This document shows positions 1 through 6,930 of a stretch of DNA of 12,797 nt, one piece after another; within the stretch, counting starts at the first letter, position 1, and each line of letters begins with the position of its first letter. Location: positions 1 through 12,797 of the forward strand of contig CALBUB010000057.1 of the NCBI GenBank assembly GCA_937967955.1, written 5' to 3'. The stretch is from an uncultured Bacillota bacterium (GTDB taxonomy: Bacteria; Bacillota; Clostridia; Tissierellales; Tepidimicrobiaceae). The notes under the pieces were generated by a model that worked only from the letters and a program-made list of their open reading frames with translations, made no database searches and was not told the origin of the DNA. The position numbers and the translations under genes are program-made.

Positions 1-50
1 GCCCTTTCAATTAATTCACTTACATATTTTTGCTCTTCTAAAGTAGCCAT
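1..50 (-). CDS. N-terminal fragment of an unidentified gene, possibly a CoA-acylating aldehyde dehydrogenase
   Basis: Only the start of this gene is inside the window; it continues past the left edge. The ATG at 50-48 follows a strong ribosome site (GGGGGAG, 6 bases before the start), and the reading frame is open to the edge, giving MATLEEQKYVSELIERA, the last residue from an incomplete codon. It lies 87 bases after the aminotransferase stop with no terminator between, so it is probably the next gene of the pan-type operon. The short amphipathic opening resembles the N-termini of acylating aldehyde dehydrogenases (EutE/SucD-like). Such an enzyme would fit as the step after a transaminase that makes a semialdehyde. 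Seventeen residues cannot establish a family: the reading frame is well supported, the function is a guess. Confidence 0.55.
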   Translation of the reverse strand, partial: MATLEEQKYVSELIER

Positions 51-137
51 TTATAACTCCCCCTTTATTTTCTCCATCCCAATATCTTGATTTAGAAAAG
101 CCTTTGTTTTAATTGTATTTTTAAGTATGAGTCCTAT

Positions 138-1469
138 TTACTTAATCATATTGTCTACTTCACCTAGAACTTCATCCATAATTGCCATGTTTTCTCTCAA
201 TTGTTCTTCATTTATAATCAACGGAGGGGCTACCATAATCCTGTTCTGGTTAGTATATGTCCAAAAGCCCCTTTCCACTAACATGCCTAATATTTTCTTC
301 ATTAGGCCTTCTGGGTCTTTTCCATAGGGCACTAGTGGCTCTTTTGTCTTCTTATCCTTAACCAATTCAACAGCCGCAAATAGTCCTATATACCTTACAT
401 CTCCAACACAAGGATGTTTCTTTTTAAGTTCTTCAAGTATTTCTCCTAGAACTTTACCCATATTTCTTGAGTTCTCTATTAAATTTTCTTCCTTATATAC
501 ATCTATAGTAGCTGATGCAGCAGCACAGCCCACGGGGTGTCCATTATAGGTTAGTCCACACCATAGTACATTATCATCGAAGAATTTTGTTATTTCTTTG
601 CTTACTATAACTCCGCCTAGTGGAACGTAGCCACAGGTACTTCCCTTTGCAAAGGTAATAATATCTGGCTTAACATTCCAGTTGTCTACTGCAAACCATT
701 CTCCTGTCCTTCCCCAAGCAGACATTACTTCATCACATACCATTAATATTTCGTATTCATTACATAGCTTTCTTACTCCTTCTAGGTAGCCCTTTGGTGG
801 TATTAATACTCCATTACTTCCTACAACAGTCTCTAGGAAAATAGCTGCTATGTATTGTGGTCCTTCAAACTCTATTTGTTCTCTCAATATTTTTAGATAG
901 TATTCTGTAGCTTCTTCTTCTGAGCTAAACTCTATTGGCCCTCTATAAGGATAGGGATTAAAAAATTTTATAAATCCTGGAATTCCCGGCTCACTAGCAA
1001 ACCTTCTTACTTCACCAGTTAGGTTAGCTGCACCATAGGATGCACCGTGGAAGGATCTATAACCTGAAAATATCTTGTATTTTCCAGTATACATTCTAGC
1101 TATTTTTATAGCATTTTCGTTAGCTTCAGCACCAGCATTAGTGAAAAAAACTTTTCCCATATTGTCCGGAGCTACTTCTAATATTTTTCTTGCAGCTTCT
1201 GCTTTAATATCAACTGCAAAGGCTGGCCCAATATAAGCTAATTTTTCCGCTTGTTCTTTTATGGCTTCAATTACTTTTTTATTACCATGGCCAATGTTAA
1301 CATTTACTAATTGGGATGACATATCTGCATAGCGCTTTCCATTTACATCCCAGAAGTATATACCTTCCGCCCTGTCAACAACTATGGGATTTAGCTGTCC
1401 TTGGGCAGACCACGAAAATAAATTATATGATAAATTTTCCCTTTTCACTTTATCCGCAGACTTAGCCAT
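138..1469 (-). CDS. Class III PLP-dependent aminotransferase (omega-amino acid:2-oxo acid type)
   Basis: A 443-residue cytoplasmic fold-type I aminotransferase, full length for class III. Visible family landmarks are the PLP phosphate region NAGAEANE (111-118), SFHG (139-142), the cofactor-contacting DE (246-247), and the Schiff-base lysine K275 in TFAKG, followed by a glycine-rich GYVPLGG. The N-terminal SAQGQLNP and SSQLVNVNIGH motifs resemble the taurine/beta-alanine/GABA transaminase branch rather than acetylornithine or glutamate-semialdehyde enzymes. The expected role is transfer of a terminal amino group (beta-alanine, taurine, GABA or similar) to pyruvate or 2-oxoglutarate, leaving a semialdehyde. 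The substrate cannot be fixed from sequence. Its place after panF and with panB/panE makes beta-alanine attractive. The ATG is preceded by AAGGGGGA, 6 bases away. It lies 74 bases after panF, beyond an intercistronic hairpin. Confidence 0.93.
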   Translation of the reverse strand: MAKSADKVKRENLSYNLFSWSAQGQLNPIVVDRAEGIYFWDVNGKRYADMSSQLVNVNIGHGNKKVIEAIKEQAEKLAYIGPAFAVDIKAEAARKILEVAPDNMGKVFFTNAGAEANENAIKIARMYTGKYKIFSGYRSFHGASYGAANLTGEVRRFASEPGIPGFIKFFNPYPYRGPIEFSSEEEATEYYLKILREQIEFEGPQYIAAIFLETVVGSNGVLIPPKGYLEGVRKLCNEYEILMVCDEVMSAWGRTGEWFAVDNWNVKPDIITFAKGSTCGYVPLGGVIVSKEITKFFDDNVLWCGLTYNGHPVGCAAASATIDVYKEENLIENSRNMGKVLGEILEELKKKHPCVGDVRYIGLFAAVELVKDKKTKEPLVPYGKDPEGLMKKILGMLVERGFWTYTNQNRIMVAPPLIINEEQLRENMAIMDEVLGEVDNMIK

Positions 1470-1512
1470 TGTCTATCCCCCTTATAATGTATTTGCATAA
1501 AAATATCACATC

Positions 1513-1545
1513 AAAGGAATAGAGACTTAAAGTCCCTATTCCTTT
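1513..1545 (-). terminator. Intercistronic hairpin at the panF stop (partial terminator or processing site)
   Basis: An inverted repeat of 14 pairs (arms 1513-1526 and 1532-1545, loop of 5) begins inside the panF stop codon. In the minus-strand transcript the only irregular pair is a G-U wobble. The uridine run (UUUUU) is not adjacent; it comes after about 9 mixed bases. It is therefore weaker than a textbook intrinsic terminator. It may reduce readthrough into the aminotransferase gene or protect the 3' end of the upstream mRNA. Confidence 0.45.
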
Positions 1546-3037
1546 AAACACCCCAGAAAGTCTCTATAATTTCTCTAGCTGGTTCTTTTGTAAACTTAGA
1601 AACTACTACAAAGGCTATTAGGGATAGTACTAATGAAGCTACTATTGCGTGCATTCCTAAGGGCCTTGGGTAGTTGTAGTTAAATATTACATAGGACACC
1701 ATACCAACTATCATACTTGCAATGGCCCCTTCCTTGTTTGCCTTCTTCCAATATAGTCCTAGTATTGTAGGCCATAGGAAGGTGGATATCTGCCCTGCTG
1801 TTGCAAATAGGTTTAGCCATACCATTAGCTCAGGTGGATCCATGGCTATGAGGAATGTAACTATTCCCATTACTGCAGTTGTTCCAATTGTTATCTTAGA
1901 TACTCTCTTTGTATCTTCTGCTACTTGTGGTTTAATATAGTTTATATACAGGTCGTTTACTATGGCACCAACTACAACTAATAGTTGGGAGTCTACCGTA
2001 GACATTACAGCTGCCAAGGGACCTGCTAACATAATGCCGGCTAATACATCTGGAAATAGGGATACTGCTAATGTAGGTACTACCAAGTCTCCTGATTCTA
2101 TTCCAGAAACTAATGTGGAACCAAAGGCCCCTACTAAGTGCATTCCTATTAGCAATACTATTGAAACAACTGTACCATATTTAATACCTGCATTTAAACT
2201 CTTAGTATCTTTATAACTCATAGCCCTTTGGGCTACACTAGGAAGGCCTATAACTGCAAAGCCAACTAGTACCCAATAGGAAGTAACCCAAGCCTTTGTC
2301 ATAAAGCCTTCTTCTACCCCCATAGGGGATATCATGCCAGGATGGATTGCTTTCATATTTTGTACTATGTTAGCTACTCCTCCACCCTTAACCAATACCA
2401 TAATGAATAAAGCTAAAGTTGAAATGGTCATCACTATTCCTTGTAATGTGTCATTTAATACTACTCCTCTATAGCCACCAATAGCCGTATGGACTACAAC
2501 GGTAATCCCAAAGAATATTAATGCAGTTGTATAATCTAAACCTGTAGAACCTTGTAATAGTCTTGCTGCCCCAATCCACTGGGCTGCCATAGCAGCAGTA
2601 AGGAAGAATATTATGGAAATAGAAGCAAGTATGACTACTGCTTTACTTTGATATCTTTCCCTTAAGAAGTCGGTTATTGTGTTACAATTGACTTTTCTAG
2701 CAACTATTGCAAACTTTTTACCTAGCACCGATAGAGTATAATAACCTGTAGGCATCTGGGTCATAGCTAAGAACACCCATGCTAAACCAACGGTATAGGC
2801 TGTACCAGGGCCTCCTATGAAGCTGCCTGCACTAAGGTATGTGGCTACAAGGGTCATAGCCAAAACGAAGCCACCAGTATCCCTACCGCCAGTCATGTAT
2901 TGTTCCAAGTATTCAGAGCCGCCACCTTTTGCTCTGGTAACTTTGCTAAGTATCTTAGCAGCATAAAAACCTATCACGTACATTAATGCAAAATATATTA
3001 CTATTGGAATAAGGACAGCTAAATTTAGGTTATCCAT
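1544..3037 (-). CDS. panF: Sodium/pantothenate symporter
   Basis: A 497-residue sodium:solute symporter (SSS family) with about 13 hydrophobic segments, in the usual PanF range of roughly 480-500. It carries the PanF-like block from GGRDTGGF (50-57) through ATYLSAGSFIGGPGTAY (65-81), and the region around PLAAVMSTVDSQLL (340-353). The latter supplies the small and hydroxyl residues usually linked to sodium binding in this fold. It would import pantothenate with Na+ across the cytoplasmic membrane. The subfamily call is strengthened by the gene just before it, a yhdT-type gene, the same pairing as yhdT-panF in E. coli. Only 2 bases separate the yhdT stop from this ATG, and the AAGGAGG ribosome site lies inside the end of yhdT, so the two are probably translationally coupled. 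Other SSS carriers (proline, other carboxylates) are less likely. Confidence 0.92.
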   Translation of the reverse strand: MDNLNLAVLIPIVIYFALMYVIGFYAAKILSKVTRAKGGGSEYLEQYMTGGRDTGGFVLAMTLVATYLSAGSFIGGPGTAYTVGLAWVFLAMTQMPTGYYTLSVLGKKFAIVARKVNCNTITDFLRERYQSKAVVILASISIIFFLTAAMAAQWIGAARLLQGSTGLDYTTALIFFGITVVVHTAIGGYRGVVLNDTLQGIVMTISTLALFIMVLVKGGGVANIVQNMKAIHPGMISPMGVEEGFMTKAWVTSYWVLVGFAVIGLPSVAQRAMSYKDTKSLNAGIKYGTVVSIVLLIGMHLVGAFGSTLVSGIESGDLVVPTLAVSLFPDVLAGIMLAGPLAAVMSTVDSQLLVVVGAIVNDLYINYIKPQVAEDTKRVSKITIGTTAVMGIVTFLIAMDPPELMVWLNLFATAGQISTFLWPTILGLYWKKANKEGAIASMIVGMVSYVIFNYNYPRPLGMHAIVASLVLSLIAFVVVSKFTKEPAREIIETFWGV

Positions 3038-3039
3038 AT

Positions 3040-3405
3040 TTAGGCCTCCTTCCCTTCAATTGATTTAAGATATTCTTTGGCCTCCTCCTCTGTAAATCTA
3101 TGAAGAGGCATATGTTTGAAAACCTTATCTACCATAAAGAATGTTATAGCTATGAACACTATAGAACCTAGTATACAGCTAAGGAAAAACCAGGAAGGAA
3201 ACCCTAGTATATATGTGTATTCTTCTACTGGTTTGTCTCCTAAACCATATCCAAATACATACCACCAAATCAGGTTAACTATACCTAGTAAAGCTCCATA
3301 CAAGGCCTCTTTATTGCATTGTTTATATCTAGGGTCTTCCATGAAGCCTTCATCAATATCCTTCTTGACTTTATCAGCTTCTTTCACAAATTTCACCACC
3401 CTCAC
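3040..3405 (-). CDS. yhdT: YhdT/DUF997-family small membrane protein, PanF partner
   Basis: A small membrane protein (121 residues from the GTG given here) with two hydrophobic segments at about 34-54 and 70-93, an acidic N-terminal part and a charged C-terminus. It fits the DUF997/YhdT family, which sits directly before panF in many bacteria; its biochemical role is not known to me. It may be an accessory subunit of the symporter. The start is uncertain. In-frame GTG codons occur at 3405, 3399, 3396 and 3387, and the best ribosome-site-like string, GGTGGTGA (3400-3393), sits 5 bases before the GTG at 3387, which would give 115 residues. It follows the M20 gene by 50 bases and is tightly coupled to panF. 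An AT-rich TATAAT at 3434-3439 lies in that gap but has no good -35 partner. Confidence 0.85.
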   Translation of the reverse strand: MRVVKFVKEADKVKKDIDEGFMEDPRYKQCNKEALYGALLGIVNLIWWYVFGYGLGDKPVEEYTYILGFPSWFFLSCILGSIVFIAITFFMVDKVFKHMPLHRFTEEEAKEYLKSIEGKEA

Positions 3406-3455
3406 TCATTTTTTAATGAAAGATTACTATTTAATTATAATTTCATAATATAAAT

Positions 3456-4712
3456 TTAGCCATTTAAATAATACAAAGCCGCCAATGTATACATTTTTGC
3501 AGTTTCAATTAGATCATCTAATTCTACATACTCATCTACTTGATGAGGTAATTCCCTATCTCCAGCCCCAGTGACTACAGTAGGTATATTTTTCCATGCA
3601 GTTAAGAAGGTCCCATCTGTTGCACCTGGTACTCCATTATAGATAGGTTCTTTACCCATAACATCTTTATAGGCTTTTGCAAGGGCTTCAACTACAGGTT
3701 CATTCTTATCAGTTTCAACTACAGGTCTATTATCAATTACTTCTAAAGTAGCTTCAAATTTATCATCTCCATCTGGATACTGTTTCATTAGCCTATCTAT
3801 TATTCCTTTGATTTGGTTTATTATGGCATCATGATCTTGACCTGGTATAGTCCTTATATCTAATGTTAGATAGGCATCGTCAGGTACAACGTTTATTTGG
3901 GCTACTCCCTTAATTGGCGCCTTTATAGTTGTAGGTGTAATACTTGGCCAGCCTAAATACTCGTGTTTACCCAGTCTATCCTTTTCTGCATTTTCAAAAC
4001 TTCTAAGCTCTGTTATCAACCTGCCTACTCCCCACATAGGATTATTACCAGCTAAGGGCATGCAGCCATGGGCCATTTTACCTTTAATCTTTATTCCAAT
4101 TCTCAGGGCTCCTTTTGCTACAATGCATAAGTTCTTCTCTTCTGGTTCGCATATAATTGCTGCATCTACATCATCTGCCCAGCCCTTCTTTATAAAATCT
4201 TTAATTCCTAGCATTAAGCCTTCTTCATCAACTGGTATACAAAGCTTTATATTCCCTTTTACAGGTATTCCTGAATCCTTTATGGCTTTAACAGCATATA
4301 TCATTGCACCCAGATTGCCCTTAGTATCAATAGTTCCACGGCCATACATTCTCTTTTTGCCATCAACTTCAACAATTTCTGCTCCAAAAGGATCATAGGT
4401 CCATTTTGCTCTATCTCCAACAGAAACTACATCAGTATGGCCTTCAAATAATAGAGTCTTTCCTGCTTCACTTCCTTTAAAAATACCTATAACATTTGGT
4501 CTTCCTGGCACTACTTCATCCATATGGACTTCAAAGCCTTCTTTCTTTAAAAAGTCATATACAAAATGGGCAACTTCTGATTCATTGGCTCCTTCCACAT
4601 CTGGGTCGTATACACTTTCAATCCTTACCAGCTTTTGAACAAATTCAATCATTTCATCAGTCTTTAAATAAGCAAGTACTTTTGAGTAATCCATTGCACT
4701 TACATTTGACAT
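3456..4712 (-). CDS. M20-family metallo-amidohydrolase (ArgE/DapE type)
   Basis: A 418-residue cytoplasmic enzyme of the M20/ArgE-DapE superfamily, full length, with a two-zinc catalytic domain interrupted by a dimerisation (lid) domain. Probable metal and catalytic residues are H92 and D94 (GHTDVV), D129 (GRGTIDTKG), E163-E164 (VDEEG), E189 (ICEP) and H390 (ELPHQVDEY). H215 in the lid (KMAHG) matches the histidine that completes the active site across the dimer. The family hydrolyses amide bonds next to a free carboxylate: N-acyl amino acids, succinyl-diaminopimelate, dipeptides. The exact substrate is unknown. Its position between panE and yhdT-panF suggests a pantothenate-related amide or a beta-alanyl compound. 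The chosen ATG has GGGGGG 5 bases upstream. No signal peptide. The gap from panE is 29 bases. Confidence 0.9.
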   Translation of the reverse strand: MSNVSAMDYSKVLAYLKTDEMIEFVQKLVRIESVYDPDVEGANESEVAHFVYDFLKKEGFEVHMDEVVPGRPNVIGIFKGSEAGKTLLFEGHTDVVSVGDRAKWTYDPFGAEIVEVDGKKRMYGRGTIDTKGNLGAMIYAVKAIKDSGIPVKGNIKLCIPVDEEGLMLGIKDFIKKGWADDVDAAIICEPEEKNLCIVAKGALRIGIKIKGKMAHGCMPLAGNNPMWGVGRLITELRSFENAEKDRLGKHEYLGWPSITPTTIKAPIKGVAQINVVPDDAYLTLDIRTIPGQDHDAIINQIKGIIDRLMKQYPDGDDKFEATLEVIDNRPVVETDKNEPVVEALAKAYKDVMGKEPIYNGVPGATDGTFLTAWKNIPTVVTGAGDRELPHQVDEYVELDDLIETAKMYTLAALYYLNG

Positions 4713-4741
4713 GTTATCCCCCCTATAAAAATTGTGTATTT

Positions 4742-5668
4742 TTATTTAGATAAATAGCTTTTCTCTTTTAAAAGAACTAAATTAGTCATTACCTGGTTTA
4801 CTGGTGTGGGGATTCCCAGCCTTTTTCCTTCTCTAACTATGGCACCATTTATGTTCATTATTTCAGTCCTTCTCTTATTCAGCACATCTGCAAGCATTGA
4901 TGATGTATTTTCTGCTGTGGCCTTGCAAACATTTTTGCAGTGTTCTGGAGTTGTATATTTTAACTTTATACCTAAGGCTTTAGCAACTTGGATGCCTTCA
5001 TTAACTAGTTTTTCCAATATTTCTTCAGTTTCCTTATATTCTAGTAACTGACCATTTTTTAAGCCTGTTACAGCAGTTAGGGCATTTATCCCTACATTAA
5101 CTAGTAACTTGTCCCATATTAGTCCCATTACATTGTCTGATACTTCACAAGGTCCTAACTTTTCTACATCTAATATTTCCTTAAGCTTCTTAATCCTATT
5201 GGTTACTTGTCCATCTATCTCTCCAATTACTGTTCCTCCATTTCCTGCATGTTTTATCTTGCCTGGTTCAAGCATGCTGGCACCATTGGCACTAGTTCCT
5301 GCTATTATTTGGCATTTGTCCACATACTTGCTAATCTTTTCTATATTTCCAATACCATTTTGGAGAGTTAATACAATTGTGTCCTTACCAATTACAGCCT
5401 TATTTTGTTCTACTGCTATATCTGTAACTGTAGATTTAACAAATACAATAGCTAAATCTACTTCTCCTACTTCTTTTGCGTCAGTAGTTGCTTTAATGTT
5501 TTTAATATATCTTTCCTTACCTTTTTCTACTATGCATAGGCCCTTTTCATTAACCTGCTTTATGTGTTCTTCAAATACATCTATGAAATATACTTCATGG
5601 CCTTCCTCAGCTAGTATGCCTCCATATAAGCTGCCCATGGCTCCTGAACCTATTATGGCTATCTTCAT
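4742..5668 (-). CDS. panE: 2-dehydropantoate 2-reductase (ketopantoate reductase)
   Basis: A 308-residue protein of the ketopantoate reductase family, which interconverts 2-dehydropantoate and D-pantoate with NADP(H). The N-terminal Rossmann motif GSGAMGSLYGG (7-17) binds the cofactor. N104 in LQNGIGN, the catalytic lysine K187 in WDKLLVN and E269 in RRTEI match the known active-site positions of the E. coli enzyme. The C-terminal ApbA-type helical domain is complete. The family has many paralogues acting on other 2-oxo acids, but placement 14 bases after panB strongly favours the pantoate reaction. The ribosome site (AAGGGTGA) is weaker than in neighbouring genes, so some translation may depend on coupling to panB. 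The reaction normally favours pantoate; in a catabolic operon it would have to be pulled in reverse. Confidence 0.9.
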   Translation of the reverse strand: MKIAIIGSGAMGSLYGGILAEEGHEVYFIDVFEEHIKQVNEKGLCIVEKGKERYIKNIKATTDAKEVGEVDLAIVFVKSTVTDIAVEQNKAVIGKDTIVLTLQNGIGNIEKISKYVDKCQIIAGTSANGASMLEPGKIKHAGNGGTVIGEIDGQVTNRIKKLKEILDVEKLGPCEVSDNVMGLIWDKLLVNVGINALTAVTGLKNGQLLEYKETEEILEKLVNEGIQVAKALGIKLKYTTPEHCKNVCKATAENTSSMLADVLNKRRTEIMNINGAIVREGKRLGIPTPVNQVMTNLVLLKEKSYLSK

Positions 5669-5682
5669 ACAATCACCCTTTA

Positions 5683-6528
5683 TTAGTCTTCTACTTCAAA
5701 GCCTTCTACTTCTTTATTGAAACTGTATTCCTCTGATGGGAATGTACCCTCAATAGTTTCCTTATGGAATTGGTTTAGTCCTTCTACCATAGCCTTCCTT
5801 ATGTGAGCAAAGTGCTTAACAAATTTAGGTTTAAAATCTCCATACATATCTAATAGGTCTTGGGTTACTAATACTTGACAATCTACATAAGGGCCAGCAC
5901 CTATTCCTAGGATTGGTATTTCTACTGCCTCTGTTAGGGCTTTAGCTACTCCCTTAGGTACACATTCTACTACTACAGAAAAGGCACCAGCTTCTTCTAA
6001 AGCCTTAACATCTTCTACTAGCTTCCTAGCTGTTTCTGGAGTTGTACCTTGTACTTTAAAGCCACCTAACATACCAGCTGTTTGTGGTGTAAGGCCTATA
6101 TGACCCATAACTGGTATTCCTGCCTTTACTATGGCTCTTACTGTATCAGCAATTTCTGCTCCTCCTTCAAGCTTTACACAATCACAGCCAGTTTCCTTAT
6201 AAAGCCTGTTAGCGTTTTCAACAGCTTGTTCAATGCTTACATTGTAAGTTCCAAAAGGTAGGTCTGCTACTACGAATGTATCTGGTGCCCCTTTAACTAC
6301 TGGCTTAGTATGGTGGATTATATCCTCTAATGTAACTGGAGTAGTACTATCATAACCAAGCATCACCATACCCAATGAGTCCCCAACTAGTATAACTTCC
6401 ACATTGCTTTCATTTACTATAGAAGCTGTTGTATAATCGTAGGCAGTTACATAAGCAAACTTTCTACCCTCTTTTTTATACCTTTTAAAGTCTGCAATAG
6501 TCATTTTCTTCTTTTTACTGTTAGCCAT
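5683..6528 (-). CDS. panB: 3-methyl-2-oxobutanoate hydroxymethyltransferase (ketopantoate hydroxymethyltransferase)
   Basis: A 281-residue TIM-barrel enzyme, normal PanB length, that moves a hydroxymethyl group between 5,10-methylene-tetrahydrofolate and 2-oxoisovalerate to form ketopantoate; the reaction is reversible. All expected residues are present: metal ligands D50 (VGDSLG), D89 (VADLPFG) and E121 (KLEGG), K119, H143 (MGHIGLTPQ), and the catalytic glutamate E188 (VVECVP). The conserved GIGAGP is at 208-213. It is the first gene of the operon. Its ATG is preceded by GGGGGA with 6 bases between, and it ends in tandem stops (TAATAA). The lysine-rich N-terminus (KKKK, 5-8) lacks a hydrophobic stretch, so it is not a signal peptide. 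Confidence 0.97.
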   Translation of the reverse strand: MANSKKKKMTIADFKRYKKEGRKFAYVTAYDYTTASIVNESNVEVILVGDSLGMVMLGYDSTTPVTLEDIIHHTKPVVKGAPDTFVVADLPFGTYNVSIEQAVENANRLYKETGCDCVKLEGGAEIADTVRAIVKAGIPVMGHIGLTPQTAGMLGGFKVQGTTPETARKLVEDVKALEEAGAFSVVVECVPKGVAKALTEAVEIPILGIGAGPYVDCQVLVTQDLLDMYGDFKPKFVKHFAHIRKAMVEGLNQFHKETIEGTFPSEEYSFNKEVEGFEVED

Positions 6529-6700
6529 ACTAAGTCCCCCTTTTTTGTTGTATAGATATAGGTAAAGTAAGATTTTAGTTTAATCTTGTTGGTATTTCTA
6601 TAAACAAGAATAATTTACATAATATGGTAAAGGGTAAAAATAGAATACCTTTGATAGGAATGAGAGAAGATTCTTTAGAATAGCTGTTGATAGGTTTGTG
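6529..6700 (-). other. 5' leader of the pan-type operon, no recognised riboswitch
   Basis: The predicted transcript has about 200 untranslated bases before panB; this entry is the part after the putative operator. It is AT-rich with several weak pairing options: CTTGTT with AACAAG (6603-6608 with 6585-6590), AATCTT-type arms at 6569-6574 and 6582-6587, and a longer-range match between GGTATTCTA near 6640 and TAGAAATACC (6600-6591). These compete with one another. I see no known riboswitch core, no T-box motif and no plausible leader peptide (one ATG is followed at once by TAA). A regulatory role is possible but unproven. Confidence 0.3.
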
Positions 6701-6731
6701 CCGTATTATGGAATATAATATTGTATTACGG
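6701..6731 (-). promoter_or_regulatory. Candidate repressor operator just downstream of the pan-type operon start site
   Basis: A 31-base element begins about 6 bases after the predicted transcription start. Its ends are an inverted repeat, CCGTAATA and TAATACGG (8-base arms with one mismatch). On the plus strand GTATTA occurs at 6703-6708 and again at 6723-6728, exactly 20 bases apart, about two helical turns. The second copy, TTGTATTACGG (6721-6731), fits the GntR/FadR-type pattern TNGTNNNACNA except for its last base. The direct repeat CACAAACC flanks it on both sides (6730-6737 and 6693-6700). Binding here would block initiation or elongation. No regulator gene is visible in the window. 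Confidence 0.4.
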
Positions 6732-6743
6732 TTTGTGGTTTTT

Positions 6744-6772
6744 ATTATAAATTATGCTAAAATAAATGTCAA
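6744..6772 (-). promoter_or_regulatory. Consensus sigma-A promoter of the pan-type operon
   Basis: Reading the minus strand, TTGACA (6772-6767), a 17-base spacer and TATAAT (6749-6744) match the vegetative consensus at all twelve positions. The predicted start is near 6737, about 210 bases before panB. A promoter this strong next to a repeat element suggests control by repression. Confidence 0.88.
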
Positions 6773-6864
6773 TATGAATTTATAATATTTTTTATTTTTT
6801 GATATTTCTTAAATGGGAAATTTTAACATAGATAGGTAAGATAAAGCTTTATGTTTTAAACAAA

Positions 6865-6908
6865 AATACACTCTGAAAGTTATATCTAAATAACCTTCAG
6901 AGTGTATT
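6865..6908 (-). terminator. Intrinsic terminator of the chemoreceptor fusion gene
   Basis: A long inverted repeat (arms about 6866-6883 and 6890-6907, 18 positions with one mismatch, loop of 6) lies 23 bases after the stop. In the minus-strand transcript it is followed by UUUUUG. It separates this gene from the pan-type operon, whose promoter lies about 90 bases further on. Confidence 0.88.
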
Positions 6909-6930
6909 GTTACAATAACTTTAAACACCA

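Noticed and set aside
138..4712. A taurine-degradation cluster, given the taurine-transaminase-like aminotransferase
   Set aside because: No sulfoacetaldehyde-processing enzyme, sulfite exporter or taurine transporter is seen, and the neighbouring genes point to pantothenate. Taurine remains a possible substrate of the transaminase, but not a supported pathway.
5109..5720. A 203-codon plus-strand open frame opposite panE and the end of panB
   Set aside because: The composition is that of an antisense shadow (Ser, Pro, Leu, Thr rich), it spans two well-supported minus-strand genes, and no family motif is visible.
6529..6930. A missed small gene in the 402-base gap
   Set aside because: Both strands were scanned. 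The gap is accounted for by a terminator, promoter, operator-like repeats and leader; no frame with a good ribosome site and sensible length was found.
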